Shown piece after piece: positions 36,811 to 45,996 of a stretch of 46,246 nucleotides of DNA. This stretch comes from Candidatus Gastranaerophilales bacterium (GTDB taxonomy: Bacteria > Cyanobacteriota > Vampirovibrionia > Gastranaerophilales > Gastranaerophilaceae). The DNA is taken from positions 1 through 46,246 of the forward strand of contig CANPYC010000016.1 in assembly GCA_947587615.1 (NCBI GenBank). Direction: 5' to 3'. Numbering within the stretch: position 1 is the first letter of the stretch; the number at the start of each line of letters is the position of its first letter. The notes under the pieces are model-generated. The model did not search any database and had not been told where the DNA came from. It worked only from the letters and a program-made list of their open reading frames with translations. A program made the position numbers and the translations under genes.

Positions 36811-39800
36811 ATGCTTAAAGAAAAATGTAAAAAGTTTAATTATTCTCTGTTTTTAAAAATATTTTTAAGTATTATTTCAATTTGTGCGATACTTTTTGTT
36901 TTTTCTTTTTATGTTTTAAAAAGCAAATTGAGCTGTGAGGTTTTAGAAAAATATTTAGAAGATTTCTCGGGTCTTAAGGTTGAATTTGTTTATCCGAAGG
37001 TAGCTTTTGATTATAAATTTAATCTGAATTTAAGCTCTCAATATATCAATATCTATGATATTGAAAAAAAACAAAAATATATAGAAATTAAAAACCCTGA
37101 TATATCCTTTAAACCGATAGGACTTCTGTTTAAAAGAGTATATTTTAAGCGCTTTAATATCGATTCAATAGCAATAAATATCAAAAGAAATCCGGAAGGC
37201 GAAGTTGATATTTTAAAATCCTTAAAAAGAAAAGATTGGAATTTTCTAAAAAATAAAAATATCTTAATAACAAGGCTTAACTCTAATATAAAAAACATTG
37301 AACTTAATTTTGAAGATAAATATAAAGTTGATATAAATACAAAAATCATAGCGGATAATTCAAACATAAACATTTCCAAAAAAAATAAAATTTTAAAAAT
37401 TTCTCAAAAAGGAATTATAATAACAAAAATATTAAACTCGCAAAGTCAAAAGGCGGAGTTTTTTGTTGATATCAACTCCCGCTACCCGATAAAGAATTAT
37501 AATTCTAAAAATTTAAATCTTGATATTAAAATTGACAACATAAACCTTGCTATATTTAACGATTTATTTAGAAAATATATCTCAAACGACATAAGAGAAG
37601 TTCAAGGTGTGTCAAATATAAATATTAAAACAGAAAATGAAGGTGAAAATCAATATCAAAAAATTGATGTAGCAATTAATTCTCCAACACTAAAGCTTAG
37701 CGATAATAAAATAATAAATCTATATAAAGATGGGGTTAATATTAATTCCTTAATTTTGCCAAGCAAAAAAAGTCTTTTATTAAAAGAATTTTTAATTTCT
37801 TCAAACGGACTTAATATAAAAGCTGACGGTCAAATAAATAATTTGCTTTCAAAAACCCCTAAACCCGATTTAAACATTCAAATTAAAGATACTCAAATTA
37901 ACAATTTTCTTTATTTGCTTCCCGATAATTTAATTTATTACAATTTAAAAGGCATTCCGACTCTTAAAAAGTCAAATTTTTATGCTTTATTAAACGGTAA
38001 TTTGAATATTAAAAGTATATTCCCTGTTGATATAACAGGCTCAATTAAGGCTTATGATATCCACATTCCCAATTATCCAAAGCCATACAGACAAAATGAT
38101 GTCAGTGCAACTTTTAAAAAAGATAAAATGAATATCTATACAAGAATTTATACTCCCGATAATGAATATGTTACAATTAACGGAGTGTCAAATTTGGATG
38201 ATTCGCTATCGGGTAAATATAGCGTTTCTTCAACAAAAAAAATTGATTTAAGTTATGCAAAACTATATCTTGTACCGGTTCAACAGATAATAGGTTTTAA
38301 TATCGGGCCTGTTCCGATTATGGATATATCGGGTTATGGAAATATTAACATTACAACAAAAGGTTCAATATTTGACGCTCAAATATTCGGTGATTTTGAA
38401 GCATATTCTGCTTCTGCTGAAATTGAAGGGCTTGATGCAAAACTTAGCGAGGGAAAATGTCATCTTGTTTTTGATGATAGAAATTTAATTTTTAAAGAAA
38501 TTAAAGGCAAGATGGATAATGCGGATTTTCTTTTAACCGGAGTCGGTAATACAAAAGGTGAAGTTAAGCTGAATGCGAAAATTAAAAATGCCAAAGCAGG
38601 CATGATATTAAAAATCTTTAATAACAGCATTATCTCAAAACCCTATAAAAATTTAACAAAAGACATTGCCGCAGCTTCAGGCGATTTAGAAGCCGATATA
38701 AATTTAAAAGGAACAATTAAAAACTATGAAGACAGTAATTTTTTAGCTGAGCTTACTCCTTTTGGAAATTTAAATTTAAACAACGGTAAAATAATTTTAA
38801 ATAACGGGATTATCCTTAATAAGCTAAGCGGTGTTTTGAATTTTGGAGATAAACAATCGGGACTGTTTGAACTTTTTTTGGATAATTCTCAAATTAATTT
38901 TGAATTTGCGTCAAGCGAATCTTTGAAAAAAATATCATCAGGGGAAAATTTTGAAATTAAATCAACAATTTATTCTAATTCAATTCAATTTCGTGATGTT
39001 CTTTCTCAAATTAAGCAATTTAAATTTAAAGATAAAAAAATACAAAATGCCATATCAAAAATTAAAGATTTTAACTTTTACAGCAAGTTTTACATAAAAT
39101 CTGAAGGTAAAATTTCAATCAACAAACCAGATTTAACCAACTTGAAAAACAAAGGTTATATAATAGGCTTAAACAGCAACAAACATCCTAACCTTGTTTT
39201 TAATTCGGGTTTAATTAAAGTTGAAAACGATAAATTGATTTTTAATAATTTTGATATTTCAACTCTTAAAGGTACAATCAAAGCAAATGGAGATATTAAA
39301 AATTTTCTTAATAAAAAACCTTCCTTTAATTTGAATGTTGCTTTAAACAATATATCGCTTGATATTTTAGAGAATATTCTTCCTAAGATAAAATTGACAA
39401 ATACAAGGATTAAAAACGGGGTTATTCAATTTAAACAGGATGATGTAAAATTAAGCTCAATCAGCGTTGATTATCAAACAATGCCGATATTTTTCAATGC
39501 TCAAATAAAAAATATTTATGACTTGAAAAAATTATCGCTTGATTATTCGACTATACTTGATGAAAAATCGAGCGATAACATAATTAATCCTTATTTAACT
39601 TATCCGGTTAAGCTTAAGGGGGAAATACCCATAAAAGGAAGTTTCATAGGAACAATTGACAACTATTTAATTAATTTTATTGCAACAATTCCGATTGAAT
39701 CGGATATTACCTTTAGCGGTGCAAATTTAGGTGATACTAATCATAAAAGAGAGATACAGGGCAAGTTTGAAGTAAGAGATAATTTTGCTAAAATTCATGA

Positions 39801-41202
39801 GTTAAAATTAATTAAATATATTAAAAATCAAAACAACAAAACCAACCCTCTTGTTGCTCTTAGCGCTGCGGGGCAAATAGTGCAAAAGAACAGCGAGCTT
39901 TATTATAATAATTTTAAAATTGCAACAAATACCCCGATTAACGTCAGAATTTTAAATTTAATTTTTAAAAAATCGCTCCTAAAAAAAGGTAATTTTGAAT
40001 GTAACATCAGCTTAAACGGAAATATTAAAGCTCCAAAGTTGACGGGCAGCACTCTTTTAGAAGACTTGGACATTCCTTTATACGATACTCAAATTAATAA
40101 TATTAAAGTTAATATTTCAGATAAATTTATAGACAGTGAAATTTTAGCTAAAAATAAGCAAAGCGATATTAAAGTATTTTTAAAGGCATTAAATAATCTT
40201 AAAGCGCCGTATGTAATTAATAAACTTGATATTATATCAAATAAGCTTGATATTTTGGATATCCTTGCAAACCTTGCTCCGCAGGAAAAAAAGACAGATA
40301 TTGAGCTTAAAGAGGAAATTTTAATAAAACCCTCGGATGTAATTATCAAAGAAGGAACTTTTGATTTTAAAGACGTTCAATATGAAAAAATTTCCGCTAA
40401 AAATTTAAAAGGTAAGTTTGACTACAACAACAATACTTTTAATTTAAAAGAATCAATTTTAGATATTGCCCAAGGCTCAATAACGGCAAGCGGAGATTAC
40501 AGCTTAAAAAGCACTGTATTAAATTTAAAAGCTAAAATGAAACAGTGTAATTCAAATATTCTTGCAAATGATTTCTTAAACGCAAACGGTCAAATATACG
40601 GACTCATGGACGGTGAGCTTGAGCTTAAAACAAAGGCGCTTAATACTCCCGAGGGGATTAGAAACACAAAATCAAATATTATCTTCTCGGTGAATAACGG
40701 AAAAATGCCGAAATTAGGTTCTTTGGAATATTTATTGAGAGCGGGTAACCTTATTAAAAACGGTTTATTGGGTCTTTCTTTGAATAATATTATAGAAGTT
40801 TTAACTCCTTATAAGACGGGTGAATTTGAAAAAATTGACGGTGCACTCTCAATTGAAAAGGGCGAAGTTCAAAAACTTGAAATTAAGTCGCAAGGTAAGA
40901 ACTTGAGCTTGTATTTAGTCGGAAACTATAATATTTTAAATAATTATGCTGATATTAAAATTTACGGTAAATTATCTCAAAAAATTTCAAATGCGCTCGG
41001 TGCTATAGGTAACGCTTCAATAAAGCAATTTATAGAAACAATTACCCCTAAAAAAGATAAACAAAGAAATGAACAATTGCAGCAAAATTTGGATAAAATC
41101 CCCTCAATAGAAATTGAAACACCTGAACCAAGATTCTTTAGCGCTAAAGTTTTAGGAGATATTAACAAAGATAATTATATTAAAAGCTTTAGCTGGGAAT
41201 AG
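36811..41202 (+). CDS. Giant AsmA/TamB-like envelope protein (1463 aa)
   Basis: AsmA-superfamily protein of 1463 residues: one N-terminal membrane helix (~12-35, FLKIFLSIISICAILFVFSFY), then about 1400 residues of repeating beta strands with high Lys/Asn/Ile content. The first ~120 residues (F.LN...I.I......IEIKNPDISFKPIGLLFKRV) fit the AsmA N-terminal domain. The last ~200 residues (LEYLLRAGNLIKNGLLGLSL, TGEFEKIDGALSI, KNLSLYLVGNYNI) match the end of the 1112-residue protein, so the pair are paralogues that flank the TonB-ExbBD run. By family it would bridge inner and outer membrane and move phospholipid, but this is not shown by the sequence. It converges with nifS, the stops being one base apart. 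Confidence 0.82.
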   Translation: MLKEKCKKFNYSLFLKIFLSIISICAILFVFSFYVLKSKLSCEVLEKYLEDFSGLKVEFVYPKVAFDYKFNLNLSSQYINIYDIEKKQKYIEIKNPDISFKPIGLLFKRVYFKRFNIDSIAINIKRNPEGEVDILKSLKRKDWNFLKNKNILITRLNSNIKNIELNFEDKYKVDINTKIIADNSNINISKKNKILKISQKGIIITKILNSQSQKAEFFVDINSRYPIKNYNSKNLNLDIKIDNINLAIFNDLFRKYISNDIREVQGVSNINIKTENEGENQYQKIDVAINSPTLKLSDNKIINLYKDGVNINSLILPSKKSLLLKEFLISSNGLNIKADGQINNLLSKTPKPDLNIQIKDTQINNFLYLLPDNLIYYNLKGIPTLKKSNFYALLNGNLNIKSIFPVDITGSIKAYDIHIPNYPKPYRQNDVSATFKKDKMNIYTRIYTPDNEYVTINGVSNLDDSLSGKYSVSSTKKIDLSYAKLYLVPVQQIIGFNIGPVPIMDISGYGNINITTKGSIFDAQIFGDFEAYSASAEIEGLDAKLSEGKCHLVFDDRNLIFKEIKGKMDNADFLLTGVGNTKGEVKLNAKIKNAKAGMILKIFNNSIISKPYKNLTKDIAAASGDLEADINLKGTIKNYEDSNFLAELTPFGNLNLNNGKIILNNGIILNKLSGVLNFGDKQSGLFELFLDNSQINFEFASSESLKKISSGENFEIKSTIYSNSIQFRDVLSQIKQFKFKDKKIQNAISKIKDFNFYSKFYIKSEGKISINKPDLTNLKNKGYIIGLNSNKHPNLVFNSGLIKVENDKLIFNNFDISTLKGTIKANGDIKNFLNKKPSFNLNVALNNISLDILENILPKIKLTNTRIKNGVIQFKQDDVKLSSISVDYQTMPIFFNAQIKNIYDLKKLSLDYSTILDEKSSDNIINPYLTYPVKLKGEIPIKGSFIGTIDNYLINFIATIPIESDITFSGANLGDTNHKREIQGKFEVRDNFAKIHELKLIKYIKNQNNKTNPLVALSAAGQIVQKNSELYYNNFKIATNTPINVRILNLIFKKSLLKKGNFECNISLNGNIKAPKLTGSTLLEDLDIPLYDTQINNIKVNISDKFIDSEILAKNKQSDIKVFLKALNNLKAPYVINKLDIISNKLDILDILANLAPQEKKTDIELKEEILIKPSDVIIKEGTFDFKDVQYEKISAKNLKGKFDYNNNTFNLKESILDIAQGSITASGDYSLKSTVLNLKAKMKQCNSNILANDFLNANGQIYGLMDGELELKTKALNTPEGIRNTKSNIIFSVNNGKMPKLGSLEYLLRAGNLIKNGLLGLSLNNIIEVLTPYKTGEFEKIDGALSIEKGEVQKLEIKSQGKNLSLYLVGNYNILNNYADIKIYGKLSQKISNALGAIGNASIKQFIETITPKKDKQRNEQLQQNLDKIPSIEIETPEPRFFSAKVLGDINKDNYIKSFSWE

Positions 41203-41203
41203 T

Positions 41204-42397
41204 CTATAAACCGAGCTCTTTTAGCTCACGCTGAAAGGGTGAAATTTTTGCAAGCTTTTTAATTACTTCAACAACACTTTTAATTGCGTAATCAATTTCT
41301 TCTTCCGTTGTATATCTTGATAGAGAAAAACGAATAGAACCGTGTAAAGATGTAAATGGTACTTTTTGTGCTCTTAGAACATGGGATGGGTCAAGGCTTC
41401 CTGATGTGCAGGCGCTTCCTGAAGAAGCATAAATTTTTAAATCGTTTAAATATAGAAGAATGAGCTCTCCTTCTATATATTCAAAACCGATGTTTGTTGT
41501 ATTTGGAACTCTTAATGTACTTTTTGAATTTAATTTTGCATTGCCTAAGGAAGATAAAATTCCTTCTTCAAGCTTATCTCTTAATCTTTTAACTTCTGAT
41601 TGCTCGTAATCCATATATTTTAGAGCAAGTTCACTTGCCTTACCTAAAGCAACAATATAAGGAGTGTTTTGAGTACCCGCTCTTAAAGAGTTTTCCTGAT
41701 GACCTCCTAAAAGCATAGGTTCAAAAAGATTGCCTTTTTTAACATAGAGCGCACCAACTCCTTTTGGAGCATGGAATTTATGCCCCGAAACGGAATAAAA
41801 ATCAATCTCGCTTCCTTCAAGCTCGATTGGGATTTTTCCGGCGGCTTGAACGCCGTCAACAAAAATTTTAATATTTTTATTTATCTTTTTTGCTTCTTTT
41901 GCAATTTCATAAACGGGATATATTGCCCCTGTTTCGTTATTTGCGTGCATTACGGATAATAATATTGTATTTGGAGTAATTTTAGATAATAAATTATCGA
42001 TATTTAATTCGCCGTTTTCGTTCACTCCTAAATAAGTTGCGTTTATACCTTTTTTTTCTAAGTTTTGATAAACCGATAAAACGCAAGGATGTTCAACCTG
42101 TGTTGTAATTATGTGATTATTTTCATTTGTTGCAAATTGTTCTACAACCCCTTTTATTGCGGTATTAGCGCTCTCTGTGGCACAAGAAGTAAAAAGAATT
42201 GTTTTTTCGTTTTCAACATTAAATAAATTTGCAACCTGTTTTCTTGCTTTTTCAATTGCTCGAGCGCTTATTTTGGCGCTATCGTACATGCTTGAAGGGT
42301 TTGCATAGTTTTCTTTTAAGTATGGAAGCATAGCGCTTAGCACTTCATCATCAATTTTTGTTGTTGCATTATTATCAAGATATATTTCTTTATTCAT
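41204..42397 (-). CDS. nifS: Cysteine desulfurase NifS
   Basis: PLP-dependent cysteine desulfurase of 397 residues that removes sulfur from cysteine for Fe-S cluster assembly. YLDNNATT at the N-terminus, TSCATESANTAIKG, VMHANNETG, the PLP Lys in SGHKFHAPKG (~200) and the catalytic Cys loop SSGSACTSGSLDPSHVLRA (~325) are all present. The short catalytic loop and its sequence are those of NifS/IscS (group I). The ATG at 42397 is inside the last codons of nifU, so the genes overlap by 8 bases; another in-frame ATG lies at 42403. Coupled expression with nifU makes it the sulfur donor for that scaffold. Confidence 0.93.
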   Translation of the reverse strand: MNKEIYLDNNATTKIDDEVLSAMLPYLKENYANPSSMYDSAKISARAIEKARKQVANLFNVENEKTILFTSCATESANTAIKGVVEQFATNENNHIITTQVEHPCVLSVYQNLEKKGINATYLGVNENGELNIDNLLSKITPNTILLSVMHANNETGAIYPVYEIAKEAKKINKNIKIFVDGVQAAGKIPIELEGSEIDFYSVSGHKFHAPKGVGALYVKKGNLFEPMLLGGHQENSLRAGTQNTPYIVALGKASELALKYMDYEQSEVKRLRDKLEEGILSSLGNAKLNSKSTLRVPNTTNIGFEYIEGELILLYLNDLKIYASSGSACTSGSLDPSHVLRAQKVPFTSLHGSIRFSLSRYTTEEEIDYAIKSVVEVIKKLAKISPFQRELKELGL

Positions 42398-43223
42398 TTT
42401 CATCAACCACATTTATTTCTTCATCAACAAGTTCTTTTAGTTTTGTTTCAACAAAATTTTTAAGAGTTAATTTTGCATTTTGGCATGTTGAGCAGTGTCC
42501 TTTAAGTTTTACGACTACATTATTTCCTTCAACATTTATAAGCTCAATATCTCCAAAATCTTTTTGCAGTTCGGGTGCAATTATTGTTTCAATAATATTA
42601 TTAATTTTTAGAATTTTTTGAACAGGGTTTAATTTTTCTTTTTCGCTTGGTTTAGAATATTGTTTTATTAAGCTTTCAATATCAGCTCGACATCTTCCGC
42701 AGGCAAGACCGGCTGAAGTGATTTTTGAAACATCATCAAATGTTTTAGCTCCGTTATTTTTAATTGCTTCAATTATTTCTTTTTCGCCGATACCAAAACA
42801 ATGACAAACTATAGGAGAGCTTTTTTCGTTTTCTTCAACTTCAAATTCTTTATAGTCATCTTTTAAGTAGTTTTTAAGTGCGTCCTCCAGAGCTTCTCGA
42901 CCCATAACGGAACAGTGCATTTTTTCCGGCGGCAGACCATCCAGTTCATCTGCTATTTGTTTATTGGTTATTTTTCTTGCTTCTTCAAGCGTTTTTCCGA
43001 TTAGCATTTGCGTTAGAACACTTGAAGCGGCAACAGCAGAACCGCAGCCGAATGTTTGAAATTTTGCGTCTTTTATTATACCGTTTTCTATTTTTAAATA
43101 TAATTTTAATTTATCTCCGCAAGATAACGCTCCCGCTTCACCAACAGCGTCTGCATTTTCAATTGAACCTACGTTTCTAGGGTTTTTGAAATGATCTTTA
43201 ACTTTGTCCGAATATTCCCACAT
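42390..43223 (-). CDS. nifU: Three-domain Fe-S scaffold NifU
   Basis: Full-length modular NifU of 277 residues. The IscU-like N-terminal domain has its three cluster-binding Cys (SCGD at 35, FGCGSA ~60, MHCSV ~103). The central [2Fe-2S] ferredoxin-like domain has four Cys in CHCF and CGRC (~139-175). The C-terminal Nfu domain has GHCSTC (~255). AAGG lies about 8 nt before the ATG. The scaffold receives sulfur from NifS, whose gene overlaps the 3' end. No nitrogenase genes are visible, so this is most likely the general Fe-S assembly system, as known in some other bacteria. Confidence 0.95.
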   Translation of the reverse strand: MWEYSDKVKDHFKNPRNVGSIENADAVGEAGALSCGDKLKLYLKIENGIIKDAKFQTFGCGSAVAASSVLTQMLIGKTLEEARKITNKQIADELDGLPPEKMHCSVMGREALEDALKNYLKDDYKEFEVEENEKSSPIVCHCFGIGEKEIIEAIKNNGAKTFDDVSKITSAGLACGRCRADIESLIKQYSKPSEKEKLNPVQKILKINNIIETIIAPELQKDFGDIELINVEGNNVVVKLKGHCSTCQNAKLTLKNFVETKLKELVDEEINVVDENE

Positions 43224-43251
43224 AATTTACCTTGTTTTAAACTACATAAGC

Positions 43252-43260
43252 ATTATATCA
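43252..43260 (-). promoter_or_regulatory. Extended -10 promoter of nifUS
   Basis: On the minus strand TGATATAAT (TGn followed by perfect TATAAT, 43252-43257) stands 28 bp before the nifU ATG. Predicted start near 43245 gives a leader of about 22 nt containing the AAGG ribosome binding site. No clear -35 box, as is common with extended -10 promoters. Confidence 0.6.
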
Positions 43261-43318
43261 CTTAAAAATCCTACTTGTATATGTGAAAAAAAATTATATT
43301 TAAGTTAATAATATTATT

Positions 43319-43861
43319 ATGGATAATGCTGATTATAAATCTTTAACGGAAAAATTAATCCAAAACGGTATATTATCTTTGAGTGAAGAAACAAAAGATA
43401 ATAATGAAGAAAATTTATTTGGAATTGTTCCTGATGAAAATATTGAACATTCTCCTTTTAATTCAATGCAGACAAATGCAATTAAAAAAGATGAAGCCGA
43501 CAAAGAATTAAAAAAATCCAAAAAAAGATTAAATGATTACGACCTTAAGCTTATTCAAAACGAAGTAAATAATGAAAACGAAAAAAATCAAAACGGTTTT
43601 TTAAGCCTTAAACAAGGAATGTTTACCAAAACAAAAAAGATTAATTTTGAAAATTTACTTTTAAAATTTTTCCCTCGACTGTATAAAGTGCAGCTTGCAC
43701 GTGAAGCCATGAGAAAATATAAAGAACTCGGGATAAATGTTAACGAGCTTTTGGATAAAACTATTCCTTACGGTGAATGTGAAAGCAGATACAGTGATTT
43801 AGTGAAGTATATTATCTATGCAAACGAGGTAAGAACAAAAATAAATAAAAAACCTGATTAA
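43319..43861 (+). CDS. Uncharacterised soluble protein, 180 aa
   Basis: I do not recognise this protein. The first ~100 residues are charged and low in complexity (Asn/Glu/Lys/Asp-rich, ADKELKKSKKRLNDYDLKL), probably helical or disordered. The last ~80 are a compact helical domain (NFENLLLKFFPRLYKVQLAREAMRKYKELG... in part, then ELLDKTIPYGECESRYSDLVKYI). No signal peptide or membrane helix. The ATG lacks a Shine-Dalgarno and is preceded by TAATAT 4 nt upstream. The gene is divergent from nifU and converges with the 69-residue gene; a hairpin overlaps its stop. Confidence 0.65.
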   Translation: MDNADYKSLTEKLIQNGILSLSEETKDNNEENLFGIVPDENIEHSPFNSMQTNAIKKDEADKELKKSKKRLNDYDLKLIQNEVNNENEKNQNGFLSLKQGMFTKTKKINFENLLLKFFPRLYKVQLAREAMRKYKELGINVNELLDKTIPYGECESRYSDLVKYIIYANEVRTKINKKPD

Positions 43862-43876
43862 TTTTTTAATCTTTTT
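43856..43876 (+). terminator. Intrinsic terminator between two convergent genes
   Basis: GATTAA, a TTTT loop and TTAATC followed by five T. The hairpin includes the stop codon of the 180-residue gene. The stem has six pairs, mostly A-T. On the other strand it lies near the 3' end of the 69-residue gene but lacks a long U-run. Confidence 0.45.
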
Positions 43877-44075
43877 CATCAAGATGATTTACTTCTATCA
43901 TCTTTTTTAGATTTCTTCTGCATGTGTGAAGATTTTTTGTTGATAACGCTTGCTTATACAGCAGATTGAGTTTTGATGTAATAAACAACTCCGAGTTGTC
44001 CGAGCAAGTCCGCTTTGTATACAAACTTGTGTCACTTGTGCTGTCTTGATTATTTACACTATTTGTTTTTGCCAT
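43866..44075 (-). CDS. Small uncharacterised protein, 69 aa
   Basis: Short polar protein with no recognised family: a Ser/Thr/Asn-rich start (MAKTNSVNNQDSTSD), then a charged helical part (SKLNLLYKQALSTKNLHTCRRNLKKMIEVNH). I place the start at the ATG at 44075, preceded by AAAAGG about 9 nt upstream and by a consensus promoter (TTGACA-16-TATAAT), which puts the start of transcription near 44098. An in-frame ATG at 44099 would lie almost exactly at that point and lead to a leaderless form 8 residues longer. Strong promoter and clear ribosome site suggest a well expressed protein. Confidence 0.6.
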   Translation of the reverse strand: MAKTNSVNNQDSTSDTSLYTKRTCSDNSELFITSKLNLLYKQALSTKNLHTCRRNLKKMIEVNHLDEKD

Positions 44076-44104
44076 TTCTCCAGACCTTTTGAGGTGCATT
44101 TTCT

Positions 44105-44132
44105 ATTATACTAAAAACGGGACGCATGTCAA
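44105..44132 (-). promoter_or_regulatory. Perfect-consensus promoter of the 69-aa gene
   Basis: TTGACA (44127-44132), 16-bp spacer and TATAAT (44105-44110) on the minus strand, both hexamers perfect. Start of transcription about 44098. It is the best promoter in the window. Confidence 0.8.
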
Positions 44133-44205
44133 GAATGACAAAAATTGTTTTTTGTTTAAATAAAAATTTACAATTAAATATTGTTAATTTCCGACATATT
44201 TATAT

Positions 44206-44211
44206 TAAAAT
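44206..44211 (+). promoter_or_regulatory. TAAAAT -10-like box 7 nt before the argS start
   Basis: TAAAAT ends 7 nt before the ATG at 44219; TTGTTA lies 19 bp upstream (44181-44186). No Shine-Dalgarno. Consistent with, but not proof of, a leaderless argS mRNA. Confidence 0.35.
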
Positions 44212-44218
44212 AGATATT

Positions 44219-45919
44219 ATGCTGAAGAATTATTTTATAGATATTACAAAAAAAGCCGTTAATGAGGCTGTTAAAGATAACAAACTTTCAAACATGACAG
44301 ATGTTGACATAACTAAACTTGAACTTGTTTGTGATACTCCTAAAAACAAAGAATTTGGTGATTTTGCAATTAATATTTCATCGCTTGCAAGATTTGCCAA
44401 AATGAGTCCTGCGCAAATTGCACAAATAATTTGCGAATATATAAAAGAACAAAATTTTTCAATTAATATTGTTGCGGGTTTTATTAACTTTAAACTTAAT
44501 GATGAATTTTTGGATAAAATTATAAAAGAAATTTTATTAAAAAAAGAAAATTATCTAAAATCCGACTTAGGACACGGCGAAAAAGTTAATATTGAATATG
44601 TTAGCGCAAACCCTACCGGACCTTTTCATATAGGTCATGGCAGATGGGCAGCTTTAGGTTCTGCTTTGGCTAATATAATGAAATATTGTAATTATGATGT
44701 TTTTCAGGAATTTTACATAAATGATGCAGGCAATCAAATTCAAAAGCTTGCAAAATCTCTTGAGATTAGAGTTCGTCAGCTTCAAGGCGAAAAAATCGAG
44801 ATGGAAGAAGGTTTATACCCCGGTGAATATTTAATTGATTGCGCTAGAAGATATCTTGAAGATAATAAAGGTTTATCTTACGCTGATTTTGCCAAAAACG
44901 ACATGCTAAGACAACAAAAAGAGCTGTTAGAAAAGTTTGGTACACATTTTGACTTGTTTTTCTCGGAATTATCGCTATATAAAGATAATGAAGTTGAAAA
45001 CTGCATGGAAGCGCTTAAAAAATCGGGTAAGATTTATGAAAAAGACGGCGCTGTTTGGTTTAAAAGTTCTGATTTTGGAGATGATCAAGATAGAGTTCTT
45101 GTAAAATCGGACGGTAAAAATACATATTTAACGGCTGATATTGCTTATCATAAAAACAAACTGGATAGAGGCTTTGATAGGCTTATTAATATCTGGGGCG
45201 CTGATCATCATGGCTACATTCCCCGTATGAGAGCTGCTATTGAGGCTTTGGGCTATGACAGTTCTAAACTTGAAGTAATCTTAGGACAGCTTGTTAATTT
45301 AATTCAAGATGGCGAACAGCAGAGAATGGGTAAGCGCAAAAAAATGGTTACTCTTGAAGATTTAATTGATGAAGTAGGAGTTGACGCAACAAGATATTGG
45401 ATGTTAATGCGCTCATCAGATACTACAATTGATTTTGATATTGATTTAGCAAAATCTCAAAGCGATAAAAACCCTGTTTTTTATGTTCAATATGCACATG
45501 CCAGAGCTTGCTCAATTTTAAGAAAAGCAGTTGAAAAAAGAGTGGATGTTGATAATAAAACAGAGTTTGAAGCATTGTTTAATCAGAATGAAATTGATAA
45601 TTTTTATTCAAATGTTGAAATTATGGACATGTTTAAAAATTTATCAAATGAAGCTTATAGCGCTACAAAAACATTGATTTTAAAGCTTGAAGAAGGCAAG
45701 GCGCTTTTATATAATGCAGCAAAATATAGGGCTCCTTATATGATTTGCAAGTATTTGAGCGAGCTTGCCACTTGTTTTCATCATTTTTATAATTACACAA
45801 GAGTACTTTCTGACGATAAGAAAGACAGTTTAATGAAGCTATCTTTGGTTAATTCTTTTAGAATAGTAATGAAAACAATGCTTGAATTGATAGGTGTAAA
45901 TGCAGTTGAAAAAATGTAG
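44219..45919 (+). CDS. argS: Arginyl-tRNA synthetase
   Basis: Class I synthetase of 566 residues (usual 550-580) that charges tRNA-Arg. The N-terminal Add1 domain is followed by the HIGH motif in VSANPTGPFHIGHGRWAALG (~120-140), YINDAGNQI, the domain with WGADHHGYIPRM, and the weak KMSKS equivalent MGKRKKMVTLEDL, as is common in ArgRS. The C-terminal anticodon-binding DALR domain ends LVNSFRIVMKTMLELIGV. The ATG at 44219 (MLKNYFID) is preferred; the frame is open to an ATG at 44126, but that extra part is not in the family and overlaps the divergent promoter. No ribosome binding site is seen. Confidence 0.95.
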   Translation: MLKNYFIDITKKAVNEAVKDNKLSNMTDVDITKLELVCDTPKNKEFGDFAINISSLARFAKMSPAQIAQIICEYIKEQNFSINIVAGFINFKLNDEFLDKIIKEILLKKENYLKSDLGHGEKVNIEYVSANPTGPFHIGHGRWAALGSALANIMKYCNYDVFQEFYINDAGNQIQKLAKSLEIRVRQLQGEKIEMEEGLYPGEYLIDCARRYLEDNKGLSYADFAKNDMLRQQKELLEKFGTHFDLFFSELSLYKDNEVENCMEALKKSGKIYEKDGAVWFKSSDFGDDQDRVLVKSDGKNTYLTADIAYHKNKLDRGFDRLINIWGADHHGYIPRMRAAIEALGYDSSKLEVILGQLVNLIQDGEQQRMGKRKKMVTLEDLIDEVGVDATRYWMLMRSSDTTIDFDIDLAKSQSDKNPVFYVQYAHARACSILRKAVEKRVDVDNKTEFEALFNQNEIDNFYSNVEIMDMFKNLSNEAYSATKTLILKLEEGKALLYNAAKYRAPYMICKYLSELATCFHHFYNYTRVLSDDKKDSLMKLSLVNSFRIVMKTMLELIGVNAVEKM

Positions 45920-45962
45920 TTGATTTTATTTTTTCTTCATGATAACCTAGAACTTGCAAAAG

Positions 45963-45976
45963 GTTAAGAAATTAAC
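45963..45976 (+). other. Small hairpin with GAAA tetraloop
   Basis: GTTAA-GAAA-TTAAC, a perfect 5-bp stem closed by a GNRA-type loop, 20 nt before the first tRNA-like unit. A second overlapping pairing is TAACCT (45943-45948) with AGGTTA (45961-45966). Neither is followed by U-residues, so termination is unlikely. Significance unknown. Confidence 0.3.
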
Positions 45977-45996
45977 AAGAAGCAAAAACATATTGC

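Noticed and set aside
41213-41227. GAGCT-CTTTT-AGCTC hairpin as terminator between the convergent AsmA-like and nifS genes
   Set aside because: Five-pair stem inside the nifS coding end with no U-run after it on either strand.
41204-43223. Nitrogen fixation cluster
   Set aside because: nifU and nifS are present, but no nifH, nifD, nifK or other nif gene lies nearby; such NifU/NifS pairs serve general Fe-S assembly in several non-fixing bacteria.
44126-44218. N-terminal extension of argS from the upstream ATG
   Set aside because: It overlaps the perfect promoter of the divergent gene, adds residues not seen in ArgRS, and the ATG at 44219 starts the usual N-terminal domain.
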